From Suillus spraguei (taxonomy: Eukaryota; Basidiomycota; Agaricomycetes; Boletales; Suillaceae), in assembly GCA_016800925.1 (NCBI GenBank), contig JABCPU010000073.1, positions 1 to 64,000 on the forward strand: a stretch of 64,000 nucleotides of DNA, written 5' to 3'. Of this stretch, positions 46,654 to 58,148 are shown piece after piece. The position numbers and the translations under genes were made by a program. The notes beneath the pieces were generated by a model. That model did no database searches. It had not been told where the DNA came from and worked only from the letters and a program-made list of their open reading frames with translations. How positions within the stretch are numbered: the stretch's first letter is position 1; every line of letters starts with the position of its first letter.

Positions 46654-48150
46654 ACTCATCTCCGTGCTCTTATTATTCTCCCGACGCGTGATTTAGTCAT
46701 GCAAGTTCGGGAAACATTAGAAGCGATCGCGAAAGGACGAGGTTTGAAGGTTTGCTTATTTTTGTCTGATCCTTGCCGATTTACATCTCGAATCTGAACC
46801 TAGATTGGTTCAGCCACCGGACAGCACTCATTCGCTCACGAGCAGTTGCAACTAGTTGCGGACATGTCAGCCAAGTACGTTCCCGTCTGGACGCCAACCC
46901 GTGCTTTATACCCGTACTGACGTTTGCGGAAGGCTTTCTGGTGGATCAAGTAAAGTTGACATTTTGATCTGTACCCCAGGGCGCCTTATTGATCATCTCA
47001 ACGGAACACCCAACTTTACTCTACAACATCTCCGGTTCTTGGTCAGCCTCTTTGGTCTATCATACATTGTTACGAATGATCCTTTTTTTGCTAGGTAATA
47101 GATGAAGCCGATCGATTGCTTGCTCAGTCATTCCAAGACTGGCTAGCTCAAGTTCTTGCAGCCACGCAGCCATCACCGAGAATGGTCCACGAGACAACTA
47201 AAACCAAAACTCTGGTTCCCCTCTACGATTCTCTTGCCCCCGCTTTTCTTCGCCTTCACGGGGAAGTAGACCTACACACTGACATAGATGAAAAGAAAGA
47301 CGTTTCATGTCAAAAATTACTGTTTTCCGCAACACTCACCAGCGACCCGGGAAAACTTGCAGCCCTAGACCTCCGAAATCCAAAGTACTTCGTTGTGCAA
47401 GGTCCATCTGATGAATCAGAAATCGATGGTATTCCCAATATTATTGCAGAACGGTTCACTATGCCCGAAGCACTAAAGGTACGCGACAACAAATTTAATC
47501 CTGCCAGAAGCCCACTCATGGATCACAGGAATACATGATCATCTGCGAGGCCCCTCAAAAACCATTGATGCTCTTCCATCTTGTGCACAACCATTCCGTC
47601 CGCAATGCGCTTGTTTTCACAAAGTCGTCCGAGTCGGCCTCTCGTCTTGTCCGTTTGTTCGAATTTTTCGAAGTTGCTACCTCCGGCGGAAATCCAATTG
47701 TCGTTCGGTCGTATTCGAGCGATCTTCCGACTAACGAGCGCAGGACCATATTGGAGAAATTCAAGGCTCAAGAGGTTCATCTGGAAGTTCAACACAATTT
47801 GTTTCCGTGACCTTCTATTCTGATTAGACTTTAGGCTCATATGTTCAGATCTCATTTCAAGAGGTATCGACATCAGTCATGTATCACACGTAGTCAATTA
47901 TGACGCACCGGTGGATATAAGGAAGTATGTACACCGGGTTGGTTGAACTGCTCGAGCCGGGAGGAGTGGAGATGCTTGGACGTTGGTTGAAGAACAGGAG
48001 GTACGTCACTTGATGACCAGCCTGTACCATTCTCGTTCATTGAACTCTTGGGCATATTATTTCAAATTGATGTTAAGAAGCGCCGGTCACCTTCAAAGGG
48101 TCCAACGAATGAGGATATCAGAGAAAGATACTGCCTCGCTTTCATTGGCG
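46654..48150 (+). pseudogene. Dbp6/DDX51-type DEAD-box RNA helicase, 5'-truncated and broken
   Basis: From 46654 the frame follows a DEAD-box helicase across correctly spliced exons: ILPTRDLV (motif Ia), ICTPGRLIDHL (Ib), VIDEADRLL (II, giving DEAD), LLFSATLT (III, SAT), NALVFTKS (IV), ICSDLISRGID (V). The Walker A segment (motif I) and Q region are missing; the sequence before 46654 is unrelated. Lesions: an expected GT donor reads GG at 47783-47784, an expected AG acceptor reads GG at 48050-48051, and TGA at 47944-47946 replaces the first Arg of motif VI (HRVGRTARAGR), a CGA to TGA change. Dbp6 relatives act in 60S ribosome assembly. The presence of introns rules out a processed copy. It may be a captured or duplicated fragment of an intact gene elsewhere. 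Confidence 0.85.
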
Positions 48151-50655
48151 TACGAGGTCAGTACCTATAGTCTATTCTCATGCAGTGCAAACGATAGATA
48201 CGCGTCTTCCTAGATATCTCTACGGAACCTCCGGGACGCGTACACACGGTAGTTTTCAACGAGCTATTGAGCCCCGTCCACTGGCCAATGTCAACGTTGA
48301 CAGGCTTTTGTGGAGGACTGACGTTGATCGTGATGAGTCGCATGTACCGACTTTGTGTGATGATCAGCCCCTTACTTGATCCTTTGCATCGACGCCAGCC
48401 AAAGTTCAGAGCAGCAATGAAACATTTGCTCAACTTCTCTCGAGGGATCCTGTGCGCCAACCGCAGTTCCGTAAACTAGATGCGATGTCATCGTAGCGGC
48501 GCTCGGTGACACCAGTCTCCGACTCCGCTGCTCCGCATGGTTACCTAGCTCGTTTGGGTTGTATCGTCCTATCTGACAAAACTGTGACGCTTTAGATGCG
48601 CTGAATTCAGAAAGATTTCTTCACCGCTGGTGAAACGCAACTTGAACACTTGTCATCGGTCTCAGTGATTGATCGAGCTTTAGACTCGTAACTGGCGAAT
48701 GCAACAATGTCGTTTATGTGGACCTCACAACACCGAGCTGATCACAATCATGATGTGGGCTACGATATTTGACATCGCCTGTCATAGTGAAGGAGGATTC
48801 ATACCGGGTAAGTCTTTGCGCCACGCGGTGGATAGTGCGAGATTACATCCATCGATCGCAACATTTGAGGAATGCAAATCTTATCTCGGTGCGTGGAGTT
48901 TCACCTGAATTGTGCATGTAACTTATGCTGGAGTGCCGTAGACCTTCTGGACTGCACCATGGTGCACGCGTCAAGGTCTAACGTATACTTCTGCCCCGTC
49001 CTCGAACTCATGGGGTTGATCACAGAAGACGTATATGTTGCAGATGATAGATTGTAGAATTCAAAGCATTGAATGGCGCCTCATTCGGAGCTATACATAA
49101 ATCAGAATAATTGTTTAAAATGAACACAGGACGTCCAACATCAAACAGATCGGAGTGAAAAAACAGTGTCGACAAGAATACATGCTGCATTAAGTTGGCG
49201 GAAATCCAGACTAGTCAGAGCGCAGTATGGTGAGTGAATCAATCAAAAAGCCGAGAGCTTTGATCATCATAATGGCGCTGTGGTACGTGGAGATGGAAGG
49301 GGAAATCAAGCATGGGAACCACGGAAACTTACGAGTCTGAAAGGAATCGGATAAGGAGAATAAACCTTTTTGACGATGTTTGAAATGTTCTCACTGGAAG
49401 GTCTGGCATCCGTCTGTTGATCGATCTTCAATATTAGATGTACATTATGATGCGTATCGCGTGTTCTGTACAAGTCGTCCTCACCCACGCTGTCAGCCGC
49501 AGCATCCGCAGAAATTTGTGTCTTGCTTGGACCACCTTCTCCAGCTTTGTTGATGACTTTGTGCTTGCCTTTCAGCGAATGTAGCAACAGTGATGGGTGC
49601 GTCAAGCAGTAATTGCTGCATGGATTTCAATATCATCTGATGGATACGTGAGCCATTCTTGCTCAAGTGGACGCCGTTCTCAGCAAAAACACCCTGACAA
49701 TAATCAGGTCGTAAGATCCAAAACAACGATGCTCTTTTTCCATAGTGTCACAGGATTACTGGGCAGGGCTGGCTTGGGTAACGTTGCGGGTTGAGCATGA
49801 TATCATTGCAGGAGAAGAAACATACTGTAGGTAAGCCCGTCGCAAAACAATTTCCAACTGATCTCCGTTACTGAACCTTGCGCTCACATTACGCTCACCC
49901 GAATGGCATACTAGGTCTACCCCTAAGCTCCTGCAGTTACTTCTGGGATTCAGTGCGCATTTATTCCTGTCTTGCGTGGGTCTGGGAAATATCGATGGAT
50001 GTCCTATTGGGAAACACGTGAACTTTGCGAATCAACAGCCTAATAAAGTTTCTAAACCATGTGCCCATCTTCCGAGTGACAATTGTAGCGGTCACTGTTC
50101 CGATGCCATGATTCATCAGGAGAACACGCCATGGCAGTCTCTTTCGGCTAGCGTCGCATTCAGTGATGCAGCTGACCGATGTGGCAATCTTCAGGGTGCG
50201 CAAGTCAGCTAGTGTGGTACCGCAAGAACTGACATTTCTTATATGAAGTGCGTCATCCGCAAGCCAGACAGGGTATGATCATTCTCGTCTGAGGAATAGG
50301 CTGTAGATGTCAGGCTCGTCGTGGATATAGCATATCAGTCCAAAGGATTAGTTGTAGATGTACTGTACATGTCTGCTTCACAAGTTGCCAATTTTAACTT
50401 GAGGATACTCTCAAACCGTTAATGCTGCCAACCTGGATTTTCGGAAGTCGGCAACTACCCGAACTGGTCGTGTGTGTCTTACTTCCGCATCGATGTCCAT
50501 GCCAGTCCCTGCATGGTTCCACTTTTGCTTACTATGCCTCACGGTGGAATCGTCACCCCCGAAAGTCGTCAGTCACACTTTTGTCACAGCAGTTCACTGC
50601 TGCCGCTTTCAAATTCCGCTCGGCAACGCCTAAAAAAATTGTTACAGGTCAAAAA
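48151..50655. other. Long stretch without a supported gene
   Basis: ORFs reach only 60-100 codons on both strands and do not join by plausible introns into a recognisable protein. Codon-like fragments exist (for example a minus-strand ENGVHLSKNGSR phrase near 49690), so decayed genes are likely. No repeats or RNA genes were seen. Confidence 0.4.
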
Positions 50656-51549
50656 TTATGATTGGTTGGTGTGACGTGGAGTATTGTAGGGGATGTGGTT
50701 GTAATTATAATGGCTGTATGGTGCAGGAAATGCTTCATGAGAATGAGAACTATGTGGTCCATGATGAGGCAAATGAACTTGATGCTGGTGTGAAGTAAAA
50801 TGTCCGGAAAATTGCTGAGATGCTGGTATGTTGCTGCGAGTTGGATGTACAGGAGGATTGTAAGGTATTTCATGGCGTGGATCAGGACTATTTATGTTAG
50901 AATCATTAGGATGTTCGCGAGAAGAATAATGAGAGCTATTGGCAGGTAGTGCTGGAATGGGTGGAATTTCAATGGGTGCAGCGCTGATGGTAGTTGAATT
51001 GTCAGTTGCTGATGTGGCGTTTCTCGCGCGCGTTCTGCCATTGCCAAACAGAGCTGAAAATCGTGGGTTGTTGGCCAGATGAGCATTAGGTGGGTCGGCA
51101 ATGTACTCCTTGATTCTCGAAGTGAGAGTTGCAACGGTCCCCTTGCGAGAAAGCCCCAGAGCGCCAGCAATGGCGATAAAATCATCCTTGAGTCGATAAG
51201 AAGATAAGGCATCAAAGGTTTTCGTTGTGATGTCGTGCTCGACAGTCGAGAATGGTCTGCTCTTGTGCAGGCGTGAGGATCTGCTGACCTACATGTGCCT
51301 CGCGACATGGTTTATGTTCCCCTGAGTACCGTTCACCCAAAGTTGTGCGAGGTATCTAGTTTGATAAAATCATGAGAGTTATTAAAACAGTGACTCGGAG
51401 AGGGCAAAATACTAGCTTACATTATTGGCCAATGCGGCTTCTTTGATGGTCTTGTAGACCTTGGTTGTAATCCCCTGGATGGCAGTCTGGATCCGCTGCT
51501 CATAAGTGGGATCACGCGACTCTCGTGATTTGCCTTTTGGGCGAACCAT
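50656..51549 (-). pseudogene. psq-type HTH plus SAP-domain protein with apparent frameshift
   Basis: The ATG at 51549 starts a basic leader (MVRPKGKSRESRDP) and an HTH of the psq/CENP-B type (KTIKEAALANN, then IPRTTLGERYSG) across a 65-nt intron. At about 51240-51250 the frame shifts by one base. The other frame then gives a SAP-like block, FDALSSYRLKDDFIAIAGALG and TLTSRIKEYI, followed by a long Ser/His/Pro-rich tail to TAA 50656-50658. Psq HTHs occur in pogo transposases and in transposon-derived regulators; SAP motifs bind AT-rich DNA. No DDE catalytic region was found. Either a frameshift has broken the gene or an intron escapes me. Confidence 0.6.
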
Positions 51550-52434
51550 GCCTGAATGTGTCAGCTCACTGAAAAGTCGTCACAGCCAGTCAACAGCCAG
51601 TGGTAGTATTTTTTAGAACTCCGCCACGGCAGCGCTCGGCTGGCTGTCACCAGCGTGACTTTGACGGCTTTCAATGAACTTCACCGTTTCTTAATAAAAA
51701 TTGATCGTTCAACCTCGCAATGAAAGGTGCATGATAGAAACATCGACTCAAGTTCTGAATTGTGTGTAGAGGTAAGAATTGAGTGAGATATTTAGGTCGT
51801 GACGACTTTCGGGGGTGACGATTCCACCGTGAGGCATAGTATCATCGGATGAGTTCCTGTTCCCGGAGTGCACGCGCTGCTTTTCCCAGAGATCTCAATC
51901 TACTAGTATCACTGGCGGCAGGTCTGTTTGAATCTATATTGTTCTTTCGGATCCCTAGTTTATCCCTTCTGTTTGTTCAGTCGCCAGCTTTTTCGTCTGT
52001 CAGCATTGTGCAGTGACAAGTCATCCAGTGCACTGTACTTGCTGTGCTTTGTCCACAAACTATCAGAAGGAACGACTATATTCCTTCGTCTATAAAGGGT
52101 TGTCTAGGCAAAACTAGCCATATTTGCAGTGTCATTCCCTTGCCAGTTTGCGAAGTGGAGCAGTAGGTGAATTCATACTTTTCGTAACTCTACATAATGT
52201 CCACACCGCTTACGACAAGGGTTCATTTAGGAATTGCAGGGTCACTTGGCTGCCATCGTGTACATTATATCCATATCGGCGCCCTGCTTTGAAGCGAAGT
52301 GTACGCGGTCGTGCACCGTTAGTCATACAGTTCCCCGAAATCTCGGCATTACATGCGGTTTACACATGGCAGCAATCGCCCTCTCGAGTGCTCCAAACAC
52401 ATACTGGCAGATACAGATACCCAACCCCTTCCAT
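51550..52434 (+). promoter_or_regulatory. Intergenic region and probable promoter of the CH-kinase gene
   Basis: No other gene was seen. The frame of the kinase gene is open upstream of 52435, and another in-frame ATG exists at 52365, so the start could be 70 nt (in-frame) further 5'. The last 350 bp would hold the 5' UTR. Confidence 0.35.
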
Positions 52435-55400
52435 ATGGTCTCTCTCCAGCTTGGTAACCCGAGGCGCGACCCGCCGCTGAAAGCGTTACCCCGTGCTCCA
52501 GAGCCGTCCTCATCATCATCATATGCCTCTGCTCAAGGGATGCCGGAGACAGCGCCCACGACTTTCAAGCGATTCCGATCATCCTTGGAGCAAAGTTTGA
52601 AGACTACAACGCGTTCCGGAGCAAAAGACCTGTCATCCGCTGATGACTTTGCAACCGCTTCCGTCAAGGGTAAAGGCATGAAAGAGCTTGAAGACCACGT
52701 TGTTGTGAAAGGGCAGAATAAAGATAAGATCATGTCTAGTATGCTAAGGCAATTGGAATCAAGGGTAGGACTGCGCAGGACTGCACGGGTGTCGGCATCG
52801 ACACCGATCCCCCTCGACGCAAGTCACACTAACGCGATTGGAGCGACTACTGGCAACAACGCGGATGTAGTCACTAAGTCACACCAGGCTGGATTCACGA
52901 GTTTTGCTACCCCATCCCTGGTGCAGACATCCGTGTCTTCGTCTGTTCTCCATCTTCCATCCCAAAATTTGCCGTCGGGTCCGTCGCAGCCTGCAACAAT
53001 GGCGCCATTAACAAATACAGGCACTATCATACCTGCACGCGATCGTATGCGGCGCGCCAGTGTTCAGCCCATTAAGTTCAAGGAAATCAGCAGTCCTCAA
53101 CCATTAGCTTCGCGGCATGACCGCAGTGGCGCTGCAACGCCTGACCGCTCTGGTGCGGCCTCCCCTCGTGCAAGTAAATCTCGTCAATCTCCAGTACTCT
53201 CTACACCAAGGGGACGTTTGTCGATTAACACACCTAGGCGGAGCCATGATTCATCGAGTTCGCCTGACACTACACCCTTGTCTGGCTCCCGAGGGCAGCT
53301 GGGCGACCTGTCCAAAACGCCCGTGGTTGCTAGTGCAACTCATAAGCCTCTTCGCAATAGTCCACCTTACTCTCCCATTCCCAATCGTGCCATCAGTCCT
53401 GTACGCGCAAGAACACCTCTGAAAGAAGTTGTAGCTCCCGCATCGTATCAGGCGTTTACTTCAGCATCTGCATCCGATCTTCCCTTGAACTCCTCAAGTC
53501 CACCAACGACATCAACTCCAGCCCGTATACCTTCTGTGGATGCACCAAGGAGATCCTCAGTTGATGCGCCACGGAGAGGTTCAATCGATACCCCACAAAG
53601 ACCATTTGATACCTCCCGAAGACCATCTGCAGAAGTGGCGCGAAAAGCATCTGGCGAAACATCTCAGAGAGGCTCCGTTGACATGCATCGGCGACCAACG
53701 GCCTCCCCTGTGCCTCGAGCATGTTCCCCCCCGTCCGTCGTGCGTCCACGTGCTACATCACCCTCTCAGCGCACGCCTGCATATGCCCAGAATCGCTTTA
53801 ATATCTCAACTGCTTCCCTCATCTCGCCTTCCACTCCGGAGCAGCGTGAGGTTATACGTGCTGCAACTTCGCTTCTGTGCAAAGAATTACGGAAAGCACC
53901 AGCACATCTTGCACGCAGTGATGCACAGAAGGAGTGGGCGGAAGTAGAGGTGCGCTTGCAGCCCTTAATTAGACTTGAACGTGTTTGGGGGAAGAGTGGC
54001 GGTGCCAGCGCCAGTTCTACCTGTAGTCAGGTTGCTGTGGGCGGTGTTAGTTCCATTGTGCTTAGCTCTGCTGGGGAGGAAAGAGAAAGGAAGCTCTTCT
54101 GCGAGGCCCTTCGAGATGGCGTTGTTCTCTGCCAGTAGGTTTTGACAATCACTCCGACTGGTATACTGTTTAATCTTACATCTTTTCAGGTTGATGAACA
54201 AGCACTGTTCTGGGACCATAACTCGCATCGACCACCGTGAAGATGGTATTAAGCACACCAACAACATGACCAGGTTCATTGCTGCATGTTCGCAACGCGG
54301 CGTCCCTTCCGGCGACATCTTCTATCGTGATGACCTCGTTCAGGCGACTCCAGAAACCCTTTGCCGTGTCGCATGTACCATCATTTCGTTGATCAAACTT
54401 TTTGAGGACCCTGGAGTCGGCCGTGCTAAGGTTATCACAGGTCAAGGCAGGAAAGGTGCCATCGCAACTTCAAGCAACGACCCTTGCTCTCCAGTGATTT
54501 CTCGCGCCGCTTCTTCCGCACCGAATCTACTTCCGCAACCAGTTTCTCCAACTTTTTCTTCCGGTCCGACTTGCAGAATGCAGGACCCACATGAACAATC
54601 GCTTCTTCCAACGAGACCTGATAGTCCGCAATCGGGAACATCCGCTAGCACAGCTAAAAGAGTCCCCATCATAGATAGAAGCACAGCACCAGCCAGTAAC
54701 AGCGATCATGAAATCGACGAGGTTCCCCCTATTACGGGTCCATCTCCAACCCCTAGATCTCACTTTCGTGCGCAATCTCGAACTGGACTTCCGGATGACA
54801 GTAACATTAGCCCTCTCTCCAGCCTTCAGCCACTCGACATTCCCTTCCCTCAAGTATCGACCTCACAGATGTCCAGTCCGTCCACGGCGGGCTACGATGC
54901 AGACTATCCCCCACGACAGTCAAGAACATCCAGCAATCTCACTGATAACACTGCCTTCTCCAGCATCTTTGACATTAGGCGGGCGTGCAGCAGCAACCAA
55001 AACAAGTTTGGCACCATCAGGACTTTCACAACTGAGGCGACCTCTTGCTCTGAAGCGCCCTCGTCCACTCGAACGGAGGCTAGCTCGGTGGCAGCATCTA
55101 TGGCAGAAGAGATGAGCAGGAGAAGGGGTGGAGAGTCTACATCCCGGTTGAGAGAGCGACGCCCGAGCGAGCCAGGTGTACTTGATCTGGTTAGCCTCGC
55201 AGAAGAAGAGGAGAACAGTGCATGTGGGTCAAGCTCCAATAACCACCAGAGGGAGAGTTTACAACCTAGAGAACCCTCGCAGGAGGAAACGGAAGCACAG
55301 GTTCGTGTGCGACTCGGTAAAGGCAAATGGCCAGACGACTTTCTGGACGCTTTCAAGGCGCAAGCTCCAGGCCCATCTCGAGCAGTCTTGATTGCAACAC

Positions 55401-58148
55401 CTTCAAACCGTGTAGATACACCTCTTAATTCCAGCCCACCGTCTGTATCCCCGACCAGAAAGCTTTCCATTGTTAGTTCATCACATCACAACGACAGCAC
55501 GGAGCCTACAGTCCGAAGGCCATCTCACCGGTCAACCCATAGCACGGATGTCTTGATGCCGAAGAATTCTGTGCTCCGTTTGGATACCAGCTCGGAAAAT
55601 TCACCAGGCTCCAAAGTCATTTTGCGTCGTCAGAGTACACGGAATAGTGCTCGCAGAAATGGAGTCAGCTATCCTCGTAATAACACCGACGATCCTGGGA
55701 CTGCAAAAGATGACGATCCTCATATTGTCCCCTTCCCGCGTGTCGTGTCAGGAGAATATGCTGCTCGTGCTACACCATCTCCCGATTCTACTGCCAGGGG
55801 TGGTGTCACAAATAACCAGGATGCTCCCCGTGTGCGTGGTCGCTTCCAGAGTGATGTTGAAGATCATCATCGGGCTCGAAGATGCAGTCGTCCGACTTCG
55901 CATGATGAGTTGGGCAGACCACGGAGGTCTCGATATGAAAGCATGGTCAGTCTAGGAGTGGCCTCTGCGAATGCAAGTGCAACCGACTTGCTGTCAAGGG
56001 ACTCCAGTGATGGAGGCGCTGTACGGCAGACTGTAATAGTCAAGGAAGAAGGCAAACCCGCTATTCATTTCGTGAGTTCTCCTATTTATGTGAGCTGGCG
56101 CACAGGTTTTTGATTTTACCTTTATTAGCAACTCGGGAATTGCATCGGCCGCGGACAGTTCGGCACGGTGTATCGGGCCTTGAATCTGACAACAGGGCAA
56201 ATGGTAGCAATCAAACGAATCCGATTAGAAGGTCTGAAAGAGGACGAAGTTGCCCAGCTCATGAGGGAGGTGGACTTGATGAAAAGGCTGTCACATCCAA
56301 GCATTGTGAAGTACGAAGGGATGGATCGAGATGAACAATACCTCAACATTGTTCTTGAGTGAGTACAGTTCATTATCTTGTCGGATGTTTCTGTGACAAG
56401 TTCGCTGTAGGTATGCTGAAAGCGGCTCATTGGGCCAGATGCTCAAAGCTTTCGGCAAGTTGAATGAGCATCTTGTGGCGAGCTACGTTGTCAAGATTCT
56501 CGAGGGCTTGCATTACCTGCATTGTTGCGATGTTGTCCACTGCGATTTGAAAGCCGCCAACATCCTCACTACGAAGACGGGGAACATCAAGCTCTCAGAT
56601 TTTGGCGTTTCTTTGAACCTGAAGGCTATAGAACGAGAGAAGGAGGTTGCTGGTACTCCGAACTGGATGGCCCCAGAGGTCATCGAGCTCAAAGGAGCTT
56701 CAACGAAGGCTGACATTTGGTCGTTGGGATGCACAGTTGTCGAACTTCTTACTGGACGTCCGCCATTTTGGGATATCACCAACACAATGACGGGTATGAT
56801 TGTGATAATTACTGCAGATGCGTGACTGATGTAGACGCAGTCATGTTTCGCATTGTTGAGGACGAGATGCCAATTCCTGAAGAATGCTCTGAGCCGTTGA
56901 AGGACTTTCTTCAGCAATGCTTCCAGAAGGAACCCTTGATGCGACCTAATGCTGAGCTATTGTGTGAGCACCCCTGGTTGAAGAAAAATTGGAATGCTTT
57001 CAAGGTTCGTGGGTTTCCGGATAGCGTACAAGGTGTTACCAATTGATTTCATGTAGGACCTTCGTCCCCAGGATAGCATACCTTTTCTCCGGCGTATTAG
57101 CACTGATTTTCAAAAGACTGAAGTTACATACCTTGCATCTATGGATATCAACAGAGTGGAATCGCCCTCCTCCGACTCGGTGGCCTCAGTTCAAGAGGAG
57201 CCATCAAAGTCTCCAAGGCGAAGATTATTCAGTGAACTGTCTTCGCCAATCTCGCTTCCGGATGACACCCCATTCACCCCTAGGGATCACTCCTTTATTA
57301 AAACCACCTTTGGGAAACGTGAGCCCGAAATCTGCGGCATGTCAGCCTCCCTAATTATGAATATGTTTACAGCTATGGTCTGCAGGGTGTGTATGGGAAG
57401 TGTCAAAAGGGGTGCCGTCATTTGCGACAAGTGTAATCTCATTACTCACTTAAAATGTGCTCCCGAAGCTCCCCTCACATGTGACCTCCGCTCGCAGCTG
57501 TTACAGTACGCCGAACAAGGAAGCCCCGCTGGTATTTCACTCGATAGATCGAATGGGTTACATCCTCCTCGTCCATCGACGACTGTTCCTTCCGAAGTCT
57601 CCTTCGTTACATCTTCCGCTCGACCAAGTTTGAACATCACGCCGTCATCACAATTACCATCATCCACCCCTCCCAAGTCCGTGAATCATCTCAAATGTTC
57701 TGCTTCTTCCCTAGCAACAGAGAATAGGCCTCTCCCTTCTGCATCGGCGTCGCAGATTCCTCAGCCTCCATCTCACGATGATGTCGGTGCCAAGCGAAAC
57801 CTCCCTAAGCTCCCGTCAAATATGATCTTCAAAGAACGACCTCATTCTTTGTCAAGCAATAGTACTGCCCCTAATGCCAGTAGCATCGAGGCGGCTGACA
57901 GCCAATCTAGCCCTCAAGAATTAGGTCGTAAATCCATCCTTTCAACAGTTGAGCCTGATACCGATACCACTCCACTTCTTGGGCCCCCAGTTCCTGAAAA
58001 GAAACCCTTTTATACCCATCCTATGGCCGCCACTGCCGATGATCATATGGACATCACGTCACGTCACATTCTGGGCACAATGTCCAACGAACCTCACCGT
58101 TACAGAAAACGGGGAGCCGAGAAACCATCAGGGTGCACTATTCAGTGA
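52435..58148 (+). CDS. CH-domain / Cdc7-SepH-type protein kinase / C1 domain protein with CaaX end
   Basis: Seven exons: 52435-54134, 54190-56071, 56129-56358, 56411-56793, 56841-57004, 57057-57318 and 57373-58148. They sum to 5,397 nt (1,798 residues) with consistent phases. Residues about 1-500 are Ser/Pro/Arg-rich with a run of RRSS/RRGS repeats. A CH domain spans about 510-650 (FCEALRDGVVLCQLMN). A disordered Ser-rich linker follows. The kinase lies at about 1195-1451: GRGQFG, VAIKR, HCDLKAAN in place of HRD, SDFG, MAPE. Its GTPNWMAPEVIELKGAS activation segment resembles S. pombe Cdc7 and A. nidulans SepH of the septation network. A canonical C1 zinc domain is at about 1531-1580. The protein ends SGCTIQ, a CaaX prenylation motif. 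This predicts a membrane-attached kinase linked to actin or microtubules; the role is inferred. No lesion was seen. Confidence 0.88.

Noticed and set aside
49306..49726. Minus-strand ORFs with an ENGVHLSKNGSR phrase resembling the last block of SGNH hydrolases
   Set aside because: The usual Asp is Asn, no upstream GDS block was found, and the frame breaks repeatedly; too weak to call.
53456..55470. Several minus-strand ORFs of 90-190 codons
   Set aside because: They are shadows of the GC-rich long exons of the CH-kinase gene, whose plus-strand phases are fully consistent.
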